NCBI GenBank assembly: GCA_022844485.1 | Contig: JALHLQ010000010.1 | Coordinates: 62,001 to 126,000 of the forward strand | Length of the DNA stretch: 64,000 nucleotides | Direction of reading: 5' to 3' | From: Xanthobacteraceae bacterium | GTDB lineage: Bacteria > Pseudomonadota > Alphaproteobacteria > Rhizobiales > Xanthobacteraceae | Notes under the pieces: model-generated | The model's database searches: none | Told to the model about the DNA's origin: nothing | Seen by the model: the letters and a program-made list of their open reading frames with translations, nothing else | Shown here: in pieces, positions 8,164 to 15,907 of the stretch | How the letters are laid out: the number at the start of each line of letters is the position of its first letter | Position numbering within the stretch: position 1 is the stretch's first letter | Position numbers and translations under genes: made by a program

Positions 8164-8985
8164 TTGAAAGCCAACAAAGCCCTGATCGTGGCCGCCTTGG
8201 CGGCTTTTGCCCTGAGCGCCCCGAGCTTCGCGCAAGATGAGACGGAAAAGGCACTCGAAAAGTATCGCCAGATGATGAAGGCGGATCCCTGGAGCAATCC
8301 GGCGCTTCTGGATGCCGACCGCGGCGAGGATTTATGGAAGACACCGCGCGGGCCTAACAAGGTTTCGCTCGAGAAATGCGACCTTGGCAAGGGAGCCGGC
8401 GTCGTCGACGGCGCCTTCGCCGAACTGCCGCGCTACTTCGCCGATGCCGACAAGGTAATGGATGTCGAAACGCGCATCTTATGGTGCATGGAGAAGCTGC
8501 AGGGCTTCAATCGCGCAGACCTGATCAAGCGGCCGCATCCCGGCGGCGGACAGCCGGTCAAGGAGCTCGGCGCGATTGCGACCTATGTCGCCAGCAAATC
8601 CAACGGCAAGACGTTCGCAGCCAAACTCGATCATCCGAAAGAGCAGGACGCCGTCGCACTGGGCGCGGCCTTGTTCCGTCACCGTTCGGGACCGTTCGAT
8701 TTCTCCTGTGCGACGTGCCATGCCACCTCTGGGCAGCGCATCCGGCTGCAGGCCTTGCCGTTCCTCTCCGACCCGGCCGAGGCGCGCAAAGTCGTCGGGG
8801 AGTGGCCGGCCTATCGCGTCTCCTCGACCCACGTCATGACGATGCAGCACCGCCTTTATGATTGTTATTGGCAAATGCGGCTCGGAGAACTCGAGCTGGG
8901 ATCGGACGTCAGCATCGCCCTCGTCTCCTACCTGACGAAGCGCGCCGAGGGGGGCGAGATATCCGCTCCCGCCATCAAGCGATAA
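8164..8985 (+). CDS. soxA: Sulfur oxidation L-cysteine S-thiosulfotransferase subunit SoxA
   Basis: A 273-residue periplasmic cytochrome that with SoxX couples thiosulfate oxidatively to the SoxY cysteine. Signal peptide to about A23 (SFAQ). The single heme motif is CATCH at 182-186, and C234 in LYDCYWQMR is the expected catalytic persulfide/heme-ligand cysteine. Cys72 and Cys108 stand where diheme SoxA proteins carry the first heme; as in single-heme SoxA they probably form a disulfide instead. The start is a TTG at 8164 with GGAGG 7 nt upstream; no ATG gives a signal peptide. First gene of the rightward soxAX operon. Confidence 0.95.
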   Translation: MKANKALIVAALAAFALSAPSFAQDETEKALEKYRQMMKADPWSNPALLDADRGEDLWKTPRGPNKVSLEKCDLGKGAGVVDGAFAELPRYFADADKVMDVETRILWCMEKLQGFNRADLIKRPHPGGGQPVKELGAIATYVASKSNGKTFAAKLDHPKEQDAVALGAALFRHRSGPFDFSCATCHATSGQRIRLQALPFLSDPAEARKVVGEWPAYRVSSTHVMTMQHRLYDCYWQMRLGELELGSDVSIALVSYLTKRAEGGEISAPAIKR

Positions 8986-8999
8986 GCGGGAGACCCGAC

Positions 9000-9614
9000 A
9001 TGAAAATCCTGGCGACACTGAGCGTACTGGTTTTGGCGAGCGGTCCGGCTTCGGCCCAGCAGCAAAAACCCTCCGTCGAACCGGCCCGGCTTGAGGCCGC
9101 AATGCAAGCGGCCTGGCCGAAAACCGGCGACTGGCAGGCGCGGCTCCAGCAGGACGCCACCATGAAAGAATGTACCGCCCACGACAACAACCCGGCGACC
9201 GCCATCGCCGACGCGATCCGCAAACGTGAGCAGGCGACCATCCAGTATCCCGAGAACGGACAATTCCTCGGTGATTGGAAAAGGGGCGAAGCCATCGCTC
9301 AGTCCGGTTACGGCATGCGGTTTACGGATTATCCTGCGACCAGAGCGAATGGCGGCAATTGCTATGCCTGCCATCAGATCACAAAGGCTGAATTGAGCTT
9401 CGGCACCATCGGGCCGAGCCTGCTCGAATACGGCAAGCTGCGCGACTTCAAGGACGCCGAGGTGAAGACGACCTACGAGAAGATCTACAACTCGCACGCC
9501 AGCTTCCCTTGCTCCAACATGCCCCGGTTCGGGACGAACAAGGTCCTGACCATCGAACAGATCAAGGACGTGGTGGCGCTGCTGATGAGCAGGGAGAGCC
9601 CGGTCAACAAGTGA
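9000..9614 (+). CDS. soxX: Sulfur oxidation c-type cytochrome SoxX
   Basis: A 204-residue monoheme cytochrome, the electron-accepting partner of SoxA. Signal peptide MKILATLSVLVLASGPASA. Heme motif CYACH at 121-125; the axial methionine is probably M174 in CSNMPRFG. It is longer than the smallest SoxX proteins because of an N-terminal extension at residues about 22-90 (QARLQQDATMKECTAHDNN), which resembles the extended SoxX type. The ATG at 9000 has GGGAG 7 nt upstream, and the gene starts 14 bp after the soxA stop. It converges on soxW. Confidence 0.95.
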   Translation: MKILATLSVLVLASGPASAQQQKPSVEPARLEAAMQAAWPKTGDWQARLQQDATMKECTAHDNNPATAIADAIRKREQATIQYPENGQFLGDWKRGEAIAQSGYGMRFTDYPATRANGGNCYACHQITKAELSFGTIGPSLLEYGKLRDFKDAEVKTTYEKIYNSHASFPCSNMPRFGTNKVLTIEQIKDVVALLMSRESPVNK

Positions 9615-9656
9615 GCGTGGAGAAAAGCCGCCGGTCGACGAAAGCCTGTCTCGCCG

Positions 9657-10235
9657 TCAGCTCTTCGCTCTGAGGTAGTCGCGGAAGCTTTTGGTCTCGT
9701 AGGCCTTCTCCCGCACGAATCGGAACAGCGCGAGAAAGTCGTCGGGACGGAGATAACCCGGTGCGCGCGCCACTTCGCGCTTGTCGGCAGGCTTCTCCTT
9801 CAGCCCGGCGGCGTCTTCCGGAAAGAACTGGATGGTCGGGGTAAATCGTATCCCGTAGCGCGCCGCGAACTGCTTCTCGGTCAGCTCCTTGCCATCAAAA
9901 TCGGTGACCTTGCGCGCGCCGATGATATTGAGCTGCAGGATATCGAAATTCGTCTTGACGTATTCGGCAATGTCCGGCCGCGCGAAATTCACGAGATGCG
10001 TCTCCTTGCAATAGGGGCACCCCTTGAGCTCCCACATCACGGCGAAACGCTTGCCGGCCTTGCGCGCGTTCTCCACGTCTTCGGCCAGATCCAGGAAGCT
10101 CTCGAGGAACCAGGGCTGCCTGTAGAGACCGTCTTCGGTCAGGATCGCCCCTTCGGCCCCCGCGCGCCGCATGGCCGGTCCGGCGAGCATCAGCCCGCCG
10201 AGTCCTTCAAGAAATCGTCGCCGGCTATGGGTCAT
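9657..10235 (-). CDS. soxW: Periplasmic thioredoxin-like protein SoxW
   Basis: A 192-residue exported thioredoxin-fold protein with Tat-type signal (SRRRFLEGLGGLML). The redox motif is CPYC at 73-76 after MWELKG, and the cis-proline region is RFTPTIQFF. In sox clusters SoxW and the related SoxS keep the SoxY carrier cysteine or cytochrome cysteines reduced and reactivate SoxYZ. They usually take electrons from SoxV, a CcdA-type membrane protein, but no soxV is visible in this window. It is transcribed away from the unknown gene at 10355. Confidence 0.85.
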   Translation of the reverse strand: MTHSRRRFLEGLGGLMLAGPAMRRAGAEGAILTEDGLYRQPWFLESFLDLAEDVENARKAGKRFAVMWELKGCPYCKETHLVNFARPDIAEYVKTNFDILQLNIIGARKVTDFDGKELTEKQFAARYGIRFTPTIQFFPEDAAGLKEKPADKREVARAPGYLRPDDFLALFRFVREKAYETKSFRDYLRAKS

Positions 10236-10299
10236 GCCGGATCAGCCTCATTTCGCTTAATGGTGACCGAAATTCTCTCACCGCTCCTCACGCGTTCTT

Positions 10300-10321
10300 T
10301 ACATTCATAACACGATATGTA
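10300..10321. promoter_or_regulatory. Weak AT-rich palindrome between soxW and the unknown gene
   Basis: TACAT, 12 bp, ATGTA (centre ACATTCATAACACGATATGT). It resembles the other proposed SoxR sites, with an ATTC half-site and an ATATGT arm, but the spacing differs from N8. It lies 65 bp from the soxW start and about 34 bp before the unknown gene, so it could be a fourth, low-affinity operator. Listed as weak evidence only. Confidence 0.3.
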
Positions 10322-10354
10322 TCGGCTTGAAGCAACCGGTAATGCGTGGTGCGG

Positions 10355-11086
10355 GTGAGAAAGTCACGAACGATAACGGCGGTCGCCGCCGCTGCGCTGC
10401 TCTTCATCGCGACGGCGCGGGCGGACGGCGATCTTTCCGCGTTCAACGCCGCGGTCGAGAATGCCGCGGCGCATCAGCGCGTCGCCATCGGCTATCTTCG
10501 GACCGGCAATCTCGACCTCGCGGCGGTGGAAATCGAAAAGCTCGGCACGGCCTGGCAGACCGTCACCGACCGGTTCGCGGCGCGGCGTCCGGCGGCGCTG
10601 AAAGACAATCCCCTCTACGGCACGACGATGCTCGACGTCTCGCTTCGGATCGTCGCCGCGTCCATGCTGACCGATGCCGGCCGAGCCGAGGCGGCGCGCG
10701 AGTCCCTTCAGTCGGTGCGGCAGCGGCTGGCCGACATGCGCAAGGCGAGCGGGGTCGCAGTCCTCGCCGATTGCATTCTCGACGCCAATACGGCGATGGA
10801 CGCTCTGCATCCAGACCGGGAGAACCGGCCCGATCTCAGCAAGCCGGAGACGGCCGCCGACGTCTCAGCCAAGGCACGTGACTATTCCGATATCCTGAAA
10901 CGGTGCGACGGAATGGCCCCTGACAAGGTGAGGCAGGATCCCGAGTTTCGCCGGCTCCTGGACGGCGCGCTTGCAAGCCTCGCGCTCCTTCCCAAAGCCC
11001 TGGAGGCGCGGGACGGCGACCTCCTTTTTCGCATTCTGATCGAGCTTCGCTCCTTCGACCACCTGCTCGCCTTTCGCTACGGCTAG
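10355..11086 (+). CDS. Unrecognised exported, mostly helical protein in the sox cluster
   Basis: I do not recognise this family. It begins with a plausible signal peptide (KSRTITAVAAAALLFIATARA) and continues as an Ala/Leu/Arg-rich protein of about 220 mature residues that should be largely helical. Two cysteines are seen (VLADCILD and ILKRCDGM). There is no CxxCH, so it is not a c-type cytochrome, although its size and helical character recall four-helix periplasmic proteins. Starts at GTG 10346, 10349 or 10355 are all possible; I used 10355 because it gives the shortest basic n-region. Its position between soxW and soxS suggests a role in periplasmic sulfur metabolism or its control. Function unknown. 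Confidence 0.75.
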   Translation: MRKSRTITAVAAAALLFIATARADGDLSAFNAAVENAAAHQRVAIGYLRTGNLDLAAVEIEKLGTAWQTVTDRFAARRPAALKDNPLYGTTMLDVSLRIVAASMLTDAGRAEAARESLQSVRQRLADMRKASGVAVLADCILDANTAMDALHPDRENRPDLSKPETAADVSAKARDYSDILKRCDGMAPDKVRQDPEFRRLLDGALASLALLPKALEARDGDLLFRILIELRSFDHLLAFRYG

Positions 11087-11148
11087 TGGAGTTGGATTGG
11101 AGAGCCGCCGCCGCCTCGTTCTTCCGGACAAGAGGCTTAATGCCTTCT

Positions 11149-11172
11149 ACATATTCTATTTTTGTGATATTT
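11149..11172. promoter_or_regulatory. Candidate SoxR operator upstream of soxS-soxR
   Basis: ACATATTC, 8 bp (TATTTTTG), then TGATATTT. The left arm is identical to the site in the soxY/soxA gap and the right arm keeps the ATAT core. It ends 38 bp before the soxS start, so it would let SoxR repress its own operon. The surrounding 11131-11172 stretch is the most AT-rich piece in this part of the window. Confidence 0.5.
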
Positions 11173-11210
11173 GGCATTGAACTCAGGGGTTGTGTGGCCA
11201 TCTCTTCGCT

Positions 11211-11648
11211 ATGATCGGCACATGCGCGCGACGAATTTCGAGCCTAGCGACCGCACTTGCGTTGCTGGCGGCCGTCATAATCGGCACCCCCGTCCTGGCA
11301 GCCGAGCTTGTGATGTTCGAGCAGCGCGGATGCCCCTGGTGTCAGGCTTTCGACCGCGAAATTGCGTCCCTCTACCCCAAGACGCCCGAGGGCAAGCAAG
11401 CGCCGTTACGCAAAGTCGATATCGCCGAACCGCTGCCGGACGATCTTCGCTTCGTCGTCGTCGAGCGGTTCACGCCGGTTTTCGTGCTGGTGGACCGGGG
11501 ACGCGAGATCGGCCGCATCCGCGGATATGCGGGCGAGGATCATTTTTGGGGCTCGTTGAGCCTTCTCATCAAACGCTTGGACGCCGCGCCGCAGCACAAT
11601 TCCGCCGCGCGCGGGTCCGAATCTAGACATTCGCTGAGCAAGGAGTAG
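11211..11648 (+). CDS. soxS: Thioredoxin-like protein SoxS
   Basis: A 145-residue exported thioredoxin-fold protein. Signal sequence RRISSLATALALLAAVIIG to about A31, then LVMFEQRGCPWCQAF with the redox pair C41/C44. The family (SoxS of Paracoccus) is a periplasmic thiol-disulfide reductant needed for full activation of SoxYZ. The ATG at 11211 gives a normal signal peptide; an ATG at 11190 would add seven residues. It is followed after 3 bp by soxR, so the two are co-transcribed. Confidence 0.82.
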   Translation: MIGTCARRISSLATALALLAAVIIGTPVLAAELVMFEQRGCPWCQAFDREIASLYPKTPEGKQAPLRKVDIAEPLPDDLRFVVVERFTPVFVLVDRGREIGRIRGYAGEDHFWGSLSLLIKRLDAAPQHNSAARGSESRHSLSKE

Positions 11649-11651
11649 CCC

Positions 11652-11993
11652 ATGGCGCTGGCTCGACTGAAGGACAACAGGGCGGATGAGCTTGGCCGAA
11701 TGCTCGCCAAAGCGCATGAAGCCTCGGACTTCCTGAAGGCGCTGGCTCACGAGAGCCGGCTGATCATCCTGTGCATTCTGGCCGAGGGCGAGAAGTCGGT
11801 GAGCGAGCTTGAGGAGATTCTGCAGATGCGCCAGCCCGCCGTGTCGCAGCAACTCGCACGGCTGCGCGCGGATGGTCTGGTCGAGCCGCGCCGCGAGGGG
11901 AAAACGATTTTCTATCGGCTCGCAAGCGAAGAGGCGCGCGCCATAATCGGCGTCGTCTATGAGGTGTTCTGCCGGCCGATTCGGAAGCGATAG
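11652..11993 (+). CDS. soxR: ArsR-family persulfide-responsive repressor SoxR (SqrR/BigR type)
   Basis: A 113-residue winged-helix repressor. The recognition helix region reads QMRQPAVSQQLARLR (about 58-72). Two cysteines only are present, C41 (LIILCILAEG) and C107 (YEVFCRP). These are the same residue numbers as the sensing pair of SqrR, where persulfides form a tetrasulfide bridge and release DNA. It is therefore predicted to repress the sox operons until reduced sulfur is present. It lacks the metal-site ELCVCDL motif of ArsR/SmtB metal sensors. Candidate operators lie at 5113, 7966 and 11149. It is unrelated to the MerR-type SoxR of enterobacteria despite the shared name. Confidence 0.93.
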   Translation: MALARLKDNRADELGRMLAKAHEASDFLKALAHESRLIILCILAEGEKSVSELEEILQMRQPAVSQQLARLRADGLVEPRREGKTIFYRLASEEARAIIGVVYEVFCRPIRKR

Positions 11994-12046
11994 CGCATGA
12001 CAAATTTTCTTTCGGCCGACCGGTACGCGCTTGGCCGGACAACGCG

Positions 12047-13003
12047 TCAGCGATCCGGCGAGACGCAATAGAGGTCGAGCGCTCCGCTCATGCGCAGGCG
12101 GTAGCGCTGGAGGCTTTCGGCGTCATTCTCCGACGCGGCTTTCTCGACCGCCTCCCAGTAGTTGACGATGTTGAAAGCCTTTAGCACGGGCGCGATCTCG
12201 CGCAGCTCTTCTCCATTCATCCCGTAGCCGGCCACAAAAGCTTCCTTGGCATCGATCGAAAGATCGTGCAGCGCGAGCGACAGGTCCCAGAACGGACCGA
12301 GACTGGAGATGCAGTTTTCCCAGTCGATGACGGAGATGATCTCGCCGCCGCCGTCGACGATCACGTTCTTCAATCGCATGTCGCCGTGATGGAGAACTGA
12401 CGGCCCCTCCATGCGCTCCACCTCGGCAAAGACTTCCTGGAGGGCCCGAACCTGCGCGCCCGATACGACCTTGTGCTTGGCGAGCTTCTCGAGACGCTGA
12501 TCGACCTGAAGTTCCGTCCTCAGGTATTGCTCCCACGTCTCACGCCGCGAGAGCTGGTTGCGCGACCAATCGAACGAGTTGCCGTAGCCGTTCGTCCGGA
12601 TCGAGTGGATGCGTGCGGTGAGACGCCCCATGTCGTGCAGAATGCGCATCCGTTCGGGATGATGGGTCGCCTCGCTCCCTCGGACCTTATGGGCGATCAT
12701 ATAGGGAAGCGGGACGACCTCCGTCCCGACCTCGAGAATTTCTGCGGCGGGCACGCCGGCCTCGCGGGCTTTGGCGCTCGCCCATTGTTCTTTCTGGAAA
12801 TCGTTGATCTTCGCCGGGACGGGGCTCAGTCGAACGATGAAGTCTCCCTTGTCGTGACTGGCCTCGAAAACGAAGTTCGTAAGTCCGCCGCCCTTTGCGG
12901 CCAGCCGGTTCGGCTTGGTCCCGAAATGATGCTCGATCACCTTGCGCGCAAACGCTTTCGCCTTCCGTTCGTCGAGCGCGGGCGGCTCGAAATCCGCGTT
13001 CAT
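12047..13003 (-). CDS. Aminoglycoside-phosphotransferase-fold small-molecule kinase
   Basis: A 318-residue cytoplasmic protein of the APH/choline kinase fold. The catalytic loop is HHGDMRLKN (D208) and the Mg-binding motif is VIDWEN (D227). The N-lobe has GGGLTNFVFEA in place of a strict P-loop. The substrate is not identifiable. It overlaps the upstream HAD gene by 4 bp (ATGA), so the two are translationally coupled and probably act on the same metabolite, one adding and one removing phosphate. The ATG at 13003 was chosen for that overlap; the frame is open upstream, but the extension reads as non-coding in this frame because it lies over the HAD gene. It is not evidence of antibiotic resistance. 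Confidence 0.82.
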   Translation of the reverse strand: MNADFEPPALDERKAKAFARKVIEHHFGTKPNRLAAKGGGLTNFVFEASHDKGDFIVRLSPVPAKINDFQKEQWASAKAREAGVPAAEILEVGTEVVPLPYMIAHKVRGSEATHHPERMRILHDMGRLTARIHSIRTNGYGNSFDWSRNQLSRRETWEQYLRTELQVDQRLEKLAKHKVVSGAQVRALQEVFAEVERMEGPSVLHHGDMRLKNVIVDGGGEIISVIDWENCISSLGPFWDLSLALHDLSIDAKEAFVAGYGMNGEELREIAPVLKAFNIVNYWEAVEKAASENDAESLQRYRLRMSGALDLYCVSPDR

Positions 13004-13914
13004 GCCACCATCTCGTGCTGCAGCTTCGCAAGCTCGAAGAGGAGGCCGCCGAACTCGAGCGAGTCGCGCACCCGGAGCGTCTGCGACAGGCCCTTGTATT
13101 CGAGATCCATGGAGCCGACATGGACCGAGAGGCCGACGCCGCTGAGAAACGTATCCATCGGCGTATCGCCTGCGCCGACGGCATGCGAGAGGTCGATGCC
13201 AAGCCTCGTCGCGAGCGCCCGCGCGCCGGACAGCTTGTCGACGCCCGCGCGCGTGATGAAATTGCTGCGCTTCGTGTGCTGATAGGCCATGAGCTGGTCT
13301 TCCGGCGCCTCGATCAGCAAGAACACCATGCAGACATCTTGCGCGAGAAGACGCCGCCGCAACTCCTCGAGGTCGAACGAGACGATCGCGCTTGCGCTGC
13401 GATACTTCTCCCGCAGTTCGGAGATCTTCCCGGCGGCCGGAGTCCAGATAATTTCGCCGATCGTCCAATCGCGCGGATAGAAGAAGATCACAAGATCCAG
13501 CACGCCGCCTTCAACCAGGCCCCGTACTCCGATCAGCATCTCTTCGATGTCGTCGGCCCGCAACGGGAAGGCATCGATCTCTTCAAAGACGATGTCGCCG
13601 TCGCGACGCTCCTGCAGGTGTCCGACGAGACTTCCGTTCAAGGACACAAGCGGCAAAGGTGCGTTCGAGATCGCGTACCATTCCCGGCCGAAGCTCTGAA
13701 TGACGTTGCGCGGAAAACGCAACGTATTCAGGAGCACCGGTTGCCCGAGATCGCGCAGATGCTTCAACCCGTGCGACACCGTATCAGGAATGACGATACG
13801 TCCCTCGAACTCGTGCACGGCCGTGCCGTCGAGATCGGTCATGACGGCGCCTTCCTTGGCGAAATTCGAGCTCTCCACAAAGGCGCGCAACGCGCAGCGG
13901 ATCTCTTCGTTCAT
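13000..13914 (-). CDS. HAD-superfamily phosphatase (HAD-IIB-like)
   Basis: A 304-residue cytoplasmic hydrolase. Motif I is MTDLDGT (nucleophile D27, acid D29), and motif IV is VGAGDTPMD near the C-terminus. A large cap (about residues 90-210) lies between them, as in Cof/sugar-phosphatase HADs. The Lys of motif III is probably in AGVDKLSG. It is coupled to the downstream kinase-like gene by an ATGA overlap and starts 36 bp after the recJ stop. A start nine codons upstream (13941) is possible. The substrate is unknown; a phosphosugar is a guess from the fold. Confidence 0.8.
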   Translation of the reverse strand: MNEEIRCALRAFVESSNFAKEGAVMTDLDGTAVHEFEGRIVIPDTVSHGLKHLRDLGQPVLLNTLRFPRNVIQSFGREWYAISNAPLPLVSLNGSLVGHLQERRDGDIVFEEIDAFPLRADDIEEMLIGVRGLVEGGVLDLVIFFYPRDWTIGEIIWTPAAGKISELREKYRSASAIVSFDLEELRRRLLAQDVCMVFLLIEAPEDQLMAYQHTKRSNFITRAGVDKLSGARALATRLGIDLSHAVGAGDTPMDTFLSGVGLSVHVGSMDLEYKGLSQTLRVRDSLEFGGLLFELAKLQHEMVA

Positions 13915-13950
13915 CCAAGCACAACGTCGGAAGCCGCACACGGTTCGATT

Positions 13951-15786
13951 TCAGAGCGCGCTCGATCCGTCCGGCATCGCCATGTCGAGAAGCCGCAGTT
14001 GGACCCGCTCCTCCCCCTGCCATCGATCGATGACGAGGGTGCCCGCGGCATGCACCGCGCGGCCCCGATTTTTCAGCAAGGCGTTTCCCAGCGGCGTCGC
14101 CACCGCGCGGTATGCGACCGCCGAGAGCGTCGCGCCTTCGGCCGATCGAAGGCGCACGCGCAGGTGGCTCTGTCCCACCTCATCCGCATACGCGATGGTG
14201 TGGGACGGCAGCGCGAAGACCGGCTCCACGTTGCCTGATCCGAACGGGCCCGCCCGCGCGAGCGTCGCGAGCAGCGCCGGATCGGCCCCCGCCGCGGTGA
14301 CGGCGCCGTCAATCAGAAGGGCATTCTCCCGCCTCGCCGCGTTGACGGCGGAGTGCAAGGCTTGCTCGAGGAAGGCGCGGAAGGGGGCAAGCTTGTCGCG
14401 CGCCAGCGTCACGCCGGCCGCCATGGCATGTCCCCCGCCCTTCACGAGGAGACCGTCCGCGACAGCCTGGCGCACGGCCTGTCCGAGATCGACGCCGGCA
14501 ATGGAGCGGCCGGAGCCCGTGCCGAGGCCGCCCGGCTCCAGCGCGATGGCGAATGCGGGACGGCCAAATTTTTCTTTCAATCGAGCGGCGACGAGGCCGA
14601 CGATTCCCGGGTGCCAGCCCTGGCTTGCAGTGACCAGGACCGCTGCCGCGTCCTCGAGCCCGAGCGCAGCAAGCGCCTCCGATTCGGCTTCCGCGAGGGT
14701 GGCTTGCTCGATGCTCTGTCTCTCGCGGTTCAGCCGGTCCAACTCGGCGGCGATCGCCGCAGCGCGAGCCGGATCCTCTTCGAGAAGCAGCTGCACGCCG
14801 AGATCGGCCCGGCCGATCCGACCCCCGGCATTGATCCGTGGCCCAAGAAGGAATCCGAGATGCCATGTTTCCGGAGGACCGCTCAGCCGCGCGACATCCA
14901 TCAGCGCCGTCAAGCCGACGCCTTCGCGCCGGCGCATCACCAAGAGTCCCTTGGCGACAAAGGCGCGATTGAGCCCCTTGAGCGGCACCACGTCGGCGAC
15001 GGTGCCGAGCGCGACGAGATCGAGGAGATCGAGCAGATCCGGCTGCTCTCGGGAATTCCAGAATCCGCGGCGGCGCAGCTCGCGGTTCACAGCGACCACC
15101 GTGAGGAAAACGAGCCCGACCGCGGCCAGGTGATCCAGACCCGAGAGATCATCCAGCCGGTTCGGGTTCACGAGCGCGCGGGTGAGCGGCAATTCCTCGT
15201 CGGCCTGGTGGTGATCGATGACGACCACGTCAAGTCCCAGGCGGCGCGCCTCCGCCAGCGGCTCGCGGCTTGTCGTTCCGCAATCCACGGTGACGAGGAG
15301 CGTTGCGTCCCGCTCGGCAAGCGAGCGGATGGCATCGGCGTTCGGGCCATAGCCCTCGAAGATCCGGTCAGGAATGTGAACGATCGGATCAAGCCCGCAG
15401 AGCCGGAGGAAGCGCGCCAGCAAGGCAGACGAGGTTGCGCCGTCGACATCGTAGTCGCCGAAGATCGCGACCTTCTCACCCCGTTCGGCCGCATCCGCGA
15501 GGCGAGCCGCCGCGGCATCCATGTCCTTCAACACGGACGGATCGGGCATCAGCCGCTTGATCGTGGGATCCAGAAAGGCGGCAGCGTCTTCGGGAGCGAC
15601 GCCGCGTCCGGCCATGACGCGCGCCAGCAATTCCGGCAGGCCATGTCGTTGCGCAATCGAGAGCGCAACCGAGGAGGCGCGCTCATCGAGCCGGTCGCGC
15701 CAAGCCCGGCCCTGCACGGACTTGTCGACGCCGAGGAAGAGCCGACGCTCGGCCGCGTCCAAGAGTTTGAGTGCCGGCGCCCCCAC
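13951..15786 (-). CDS. recJ: Single-stranded-DNA-specific exonuclease RecJ
   Basis: A 611-residue 5'-3' single-strand exonuclease of recombination and mismatch repair. DHH-family motifs are present in order: FGDYDVDGATSS (about 109-120), VDCGTTS, VVIDHHQADEE (the DHH motif) and the DHHA1 motif GGGHAMAAG. The C-terminal OB-like domain follows (about 490-600). The length is usual. It is preceded by a palindromic repeat (15806-15870) and the GNAT gene, and followed by the HAD gene, all on the minus strand. Confidence 0.96.
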   Translation of the reverse strand: MGAPALKLLDAAERRLFLGVDKSVQGRAWRDRLDERASSVALSIAQRHGLPELLARVMAGRGVAPEDAAAFLDPTIKRLMPDPSVLKDMDAAAARLADAAERGEKVAIFGDYDVDGATSSALLARFLRLCGLDPIVHIPDRIFEGYGPNADAIRSLAERDATLLVTVDCGTTSREPLAEARRLGLDVVVIDHHQADEELPLTRALVNPNRLDDLSGLDHLAAVGLVFLTVVAVNRELRRRGFWNSREQPDLLDLLDLVALGTVADVVPLKGLNRAFVAKGLLVMRRREGVGLTALMDVARLSGPPETWHLGFLLGPRINAGGRIGRADLGVQLLLEEDPARAAAIAAELDRLNRERQSIEQATLAEAESEALAALGLEDAAAVLVTASQGWHPGIVGLVAARLKEKFGRPAFAIALEPGGLGTGSGRSIAGVDLGQAVRQAVADGLLVKGGGHAMAAGVTLARDKLAPFRAFLEQALHSAVNAARRENALLIDGAVTAAGADPALLATLARAGPFGSGNVEPVFALPSHTIAYADEVGQSHLRVRLRSAEGATLSAVAYRAVATPLGNALLKNRGRAVHAAGTLVIDRWQGEERVQLRLLDMAMPDGSSAL

Positions 15787-15805
15787 CCGCTCCCTCCGAT
15801 CCCTG

Positions 15806-15870
15806 GCGCGTTATTCCGAAAAGCGGGGACCCGTTTCTCGGAGAAAACCACGCGCACATCAAAATGTTAG
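15806..15870. repeat. Diverged copy of the Rhizobiales palindromic repeat
   Basis: This stretch aligns by eye with the better copies at 46402-46503: GCGCGTTATTCCGAAAAGCG, then GGGACCCGTTTCTCGG, then ACCACGCGCACATCAAAATG. The shared plan is a GCGTGAT start, CCGAAAAG core and a closing CACGCGC, with an AATCAAAATG tail common in Hyphomicrobiales genomes. It lies in the 121-bp gap between the GNAT gene and recJ. Confidence 0.7.
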
Positions 15871-15907
15871 CAAGGCAGCTCGATCAACCCCAAACTCATC
15901 CGCCGCT

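Noticed and set aside
11994..12046. Terminator between soxR and the kinase-like gene
   Set aside because: GGCC-rich stretches can pair weakly but no clean stem with a T-run is present.
12047..13003. Antibiotic resistance by aminoglycoside phosphotransferase
   Set aside because: The APH fold is shared by many metabolic kinases, and the gene is coupled to a HAD phosphatase in a housekeeping region.
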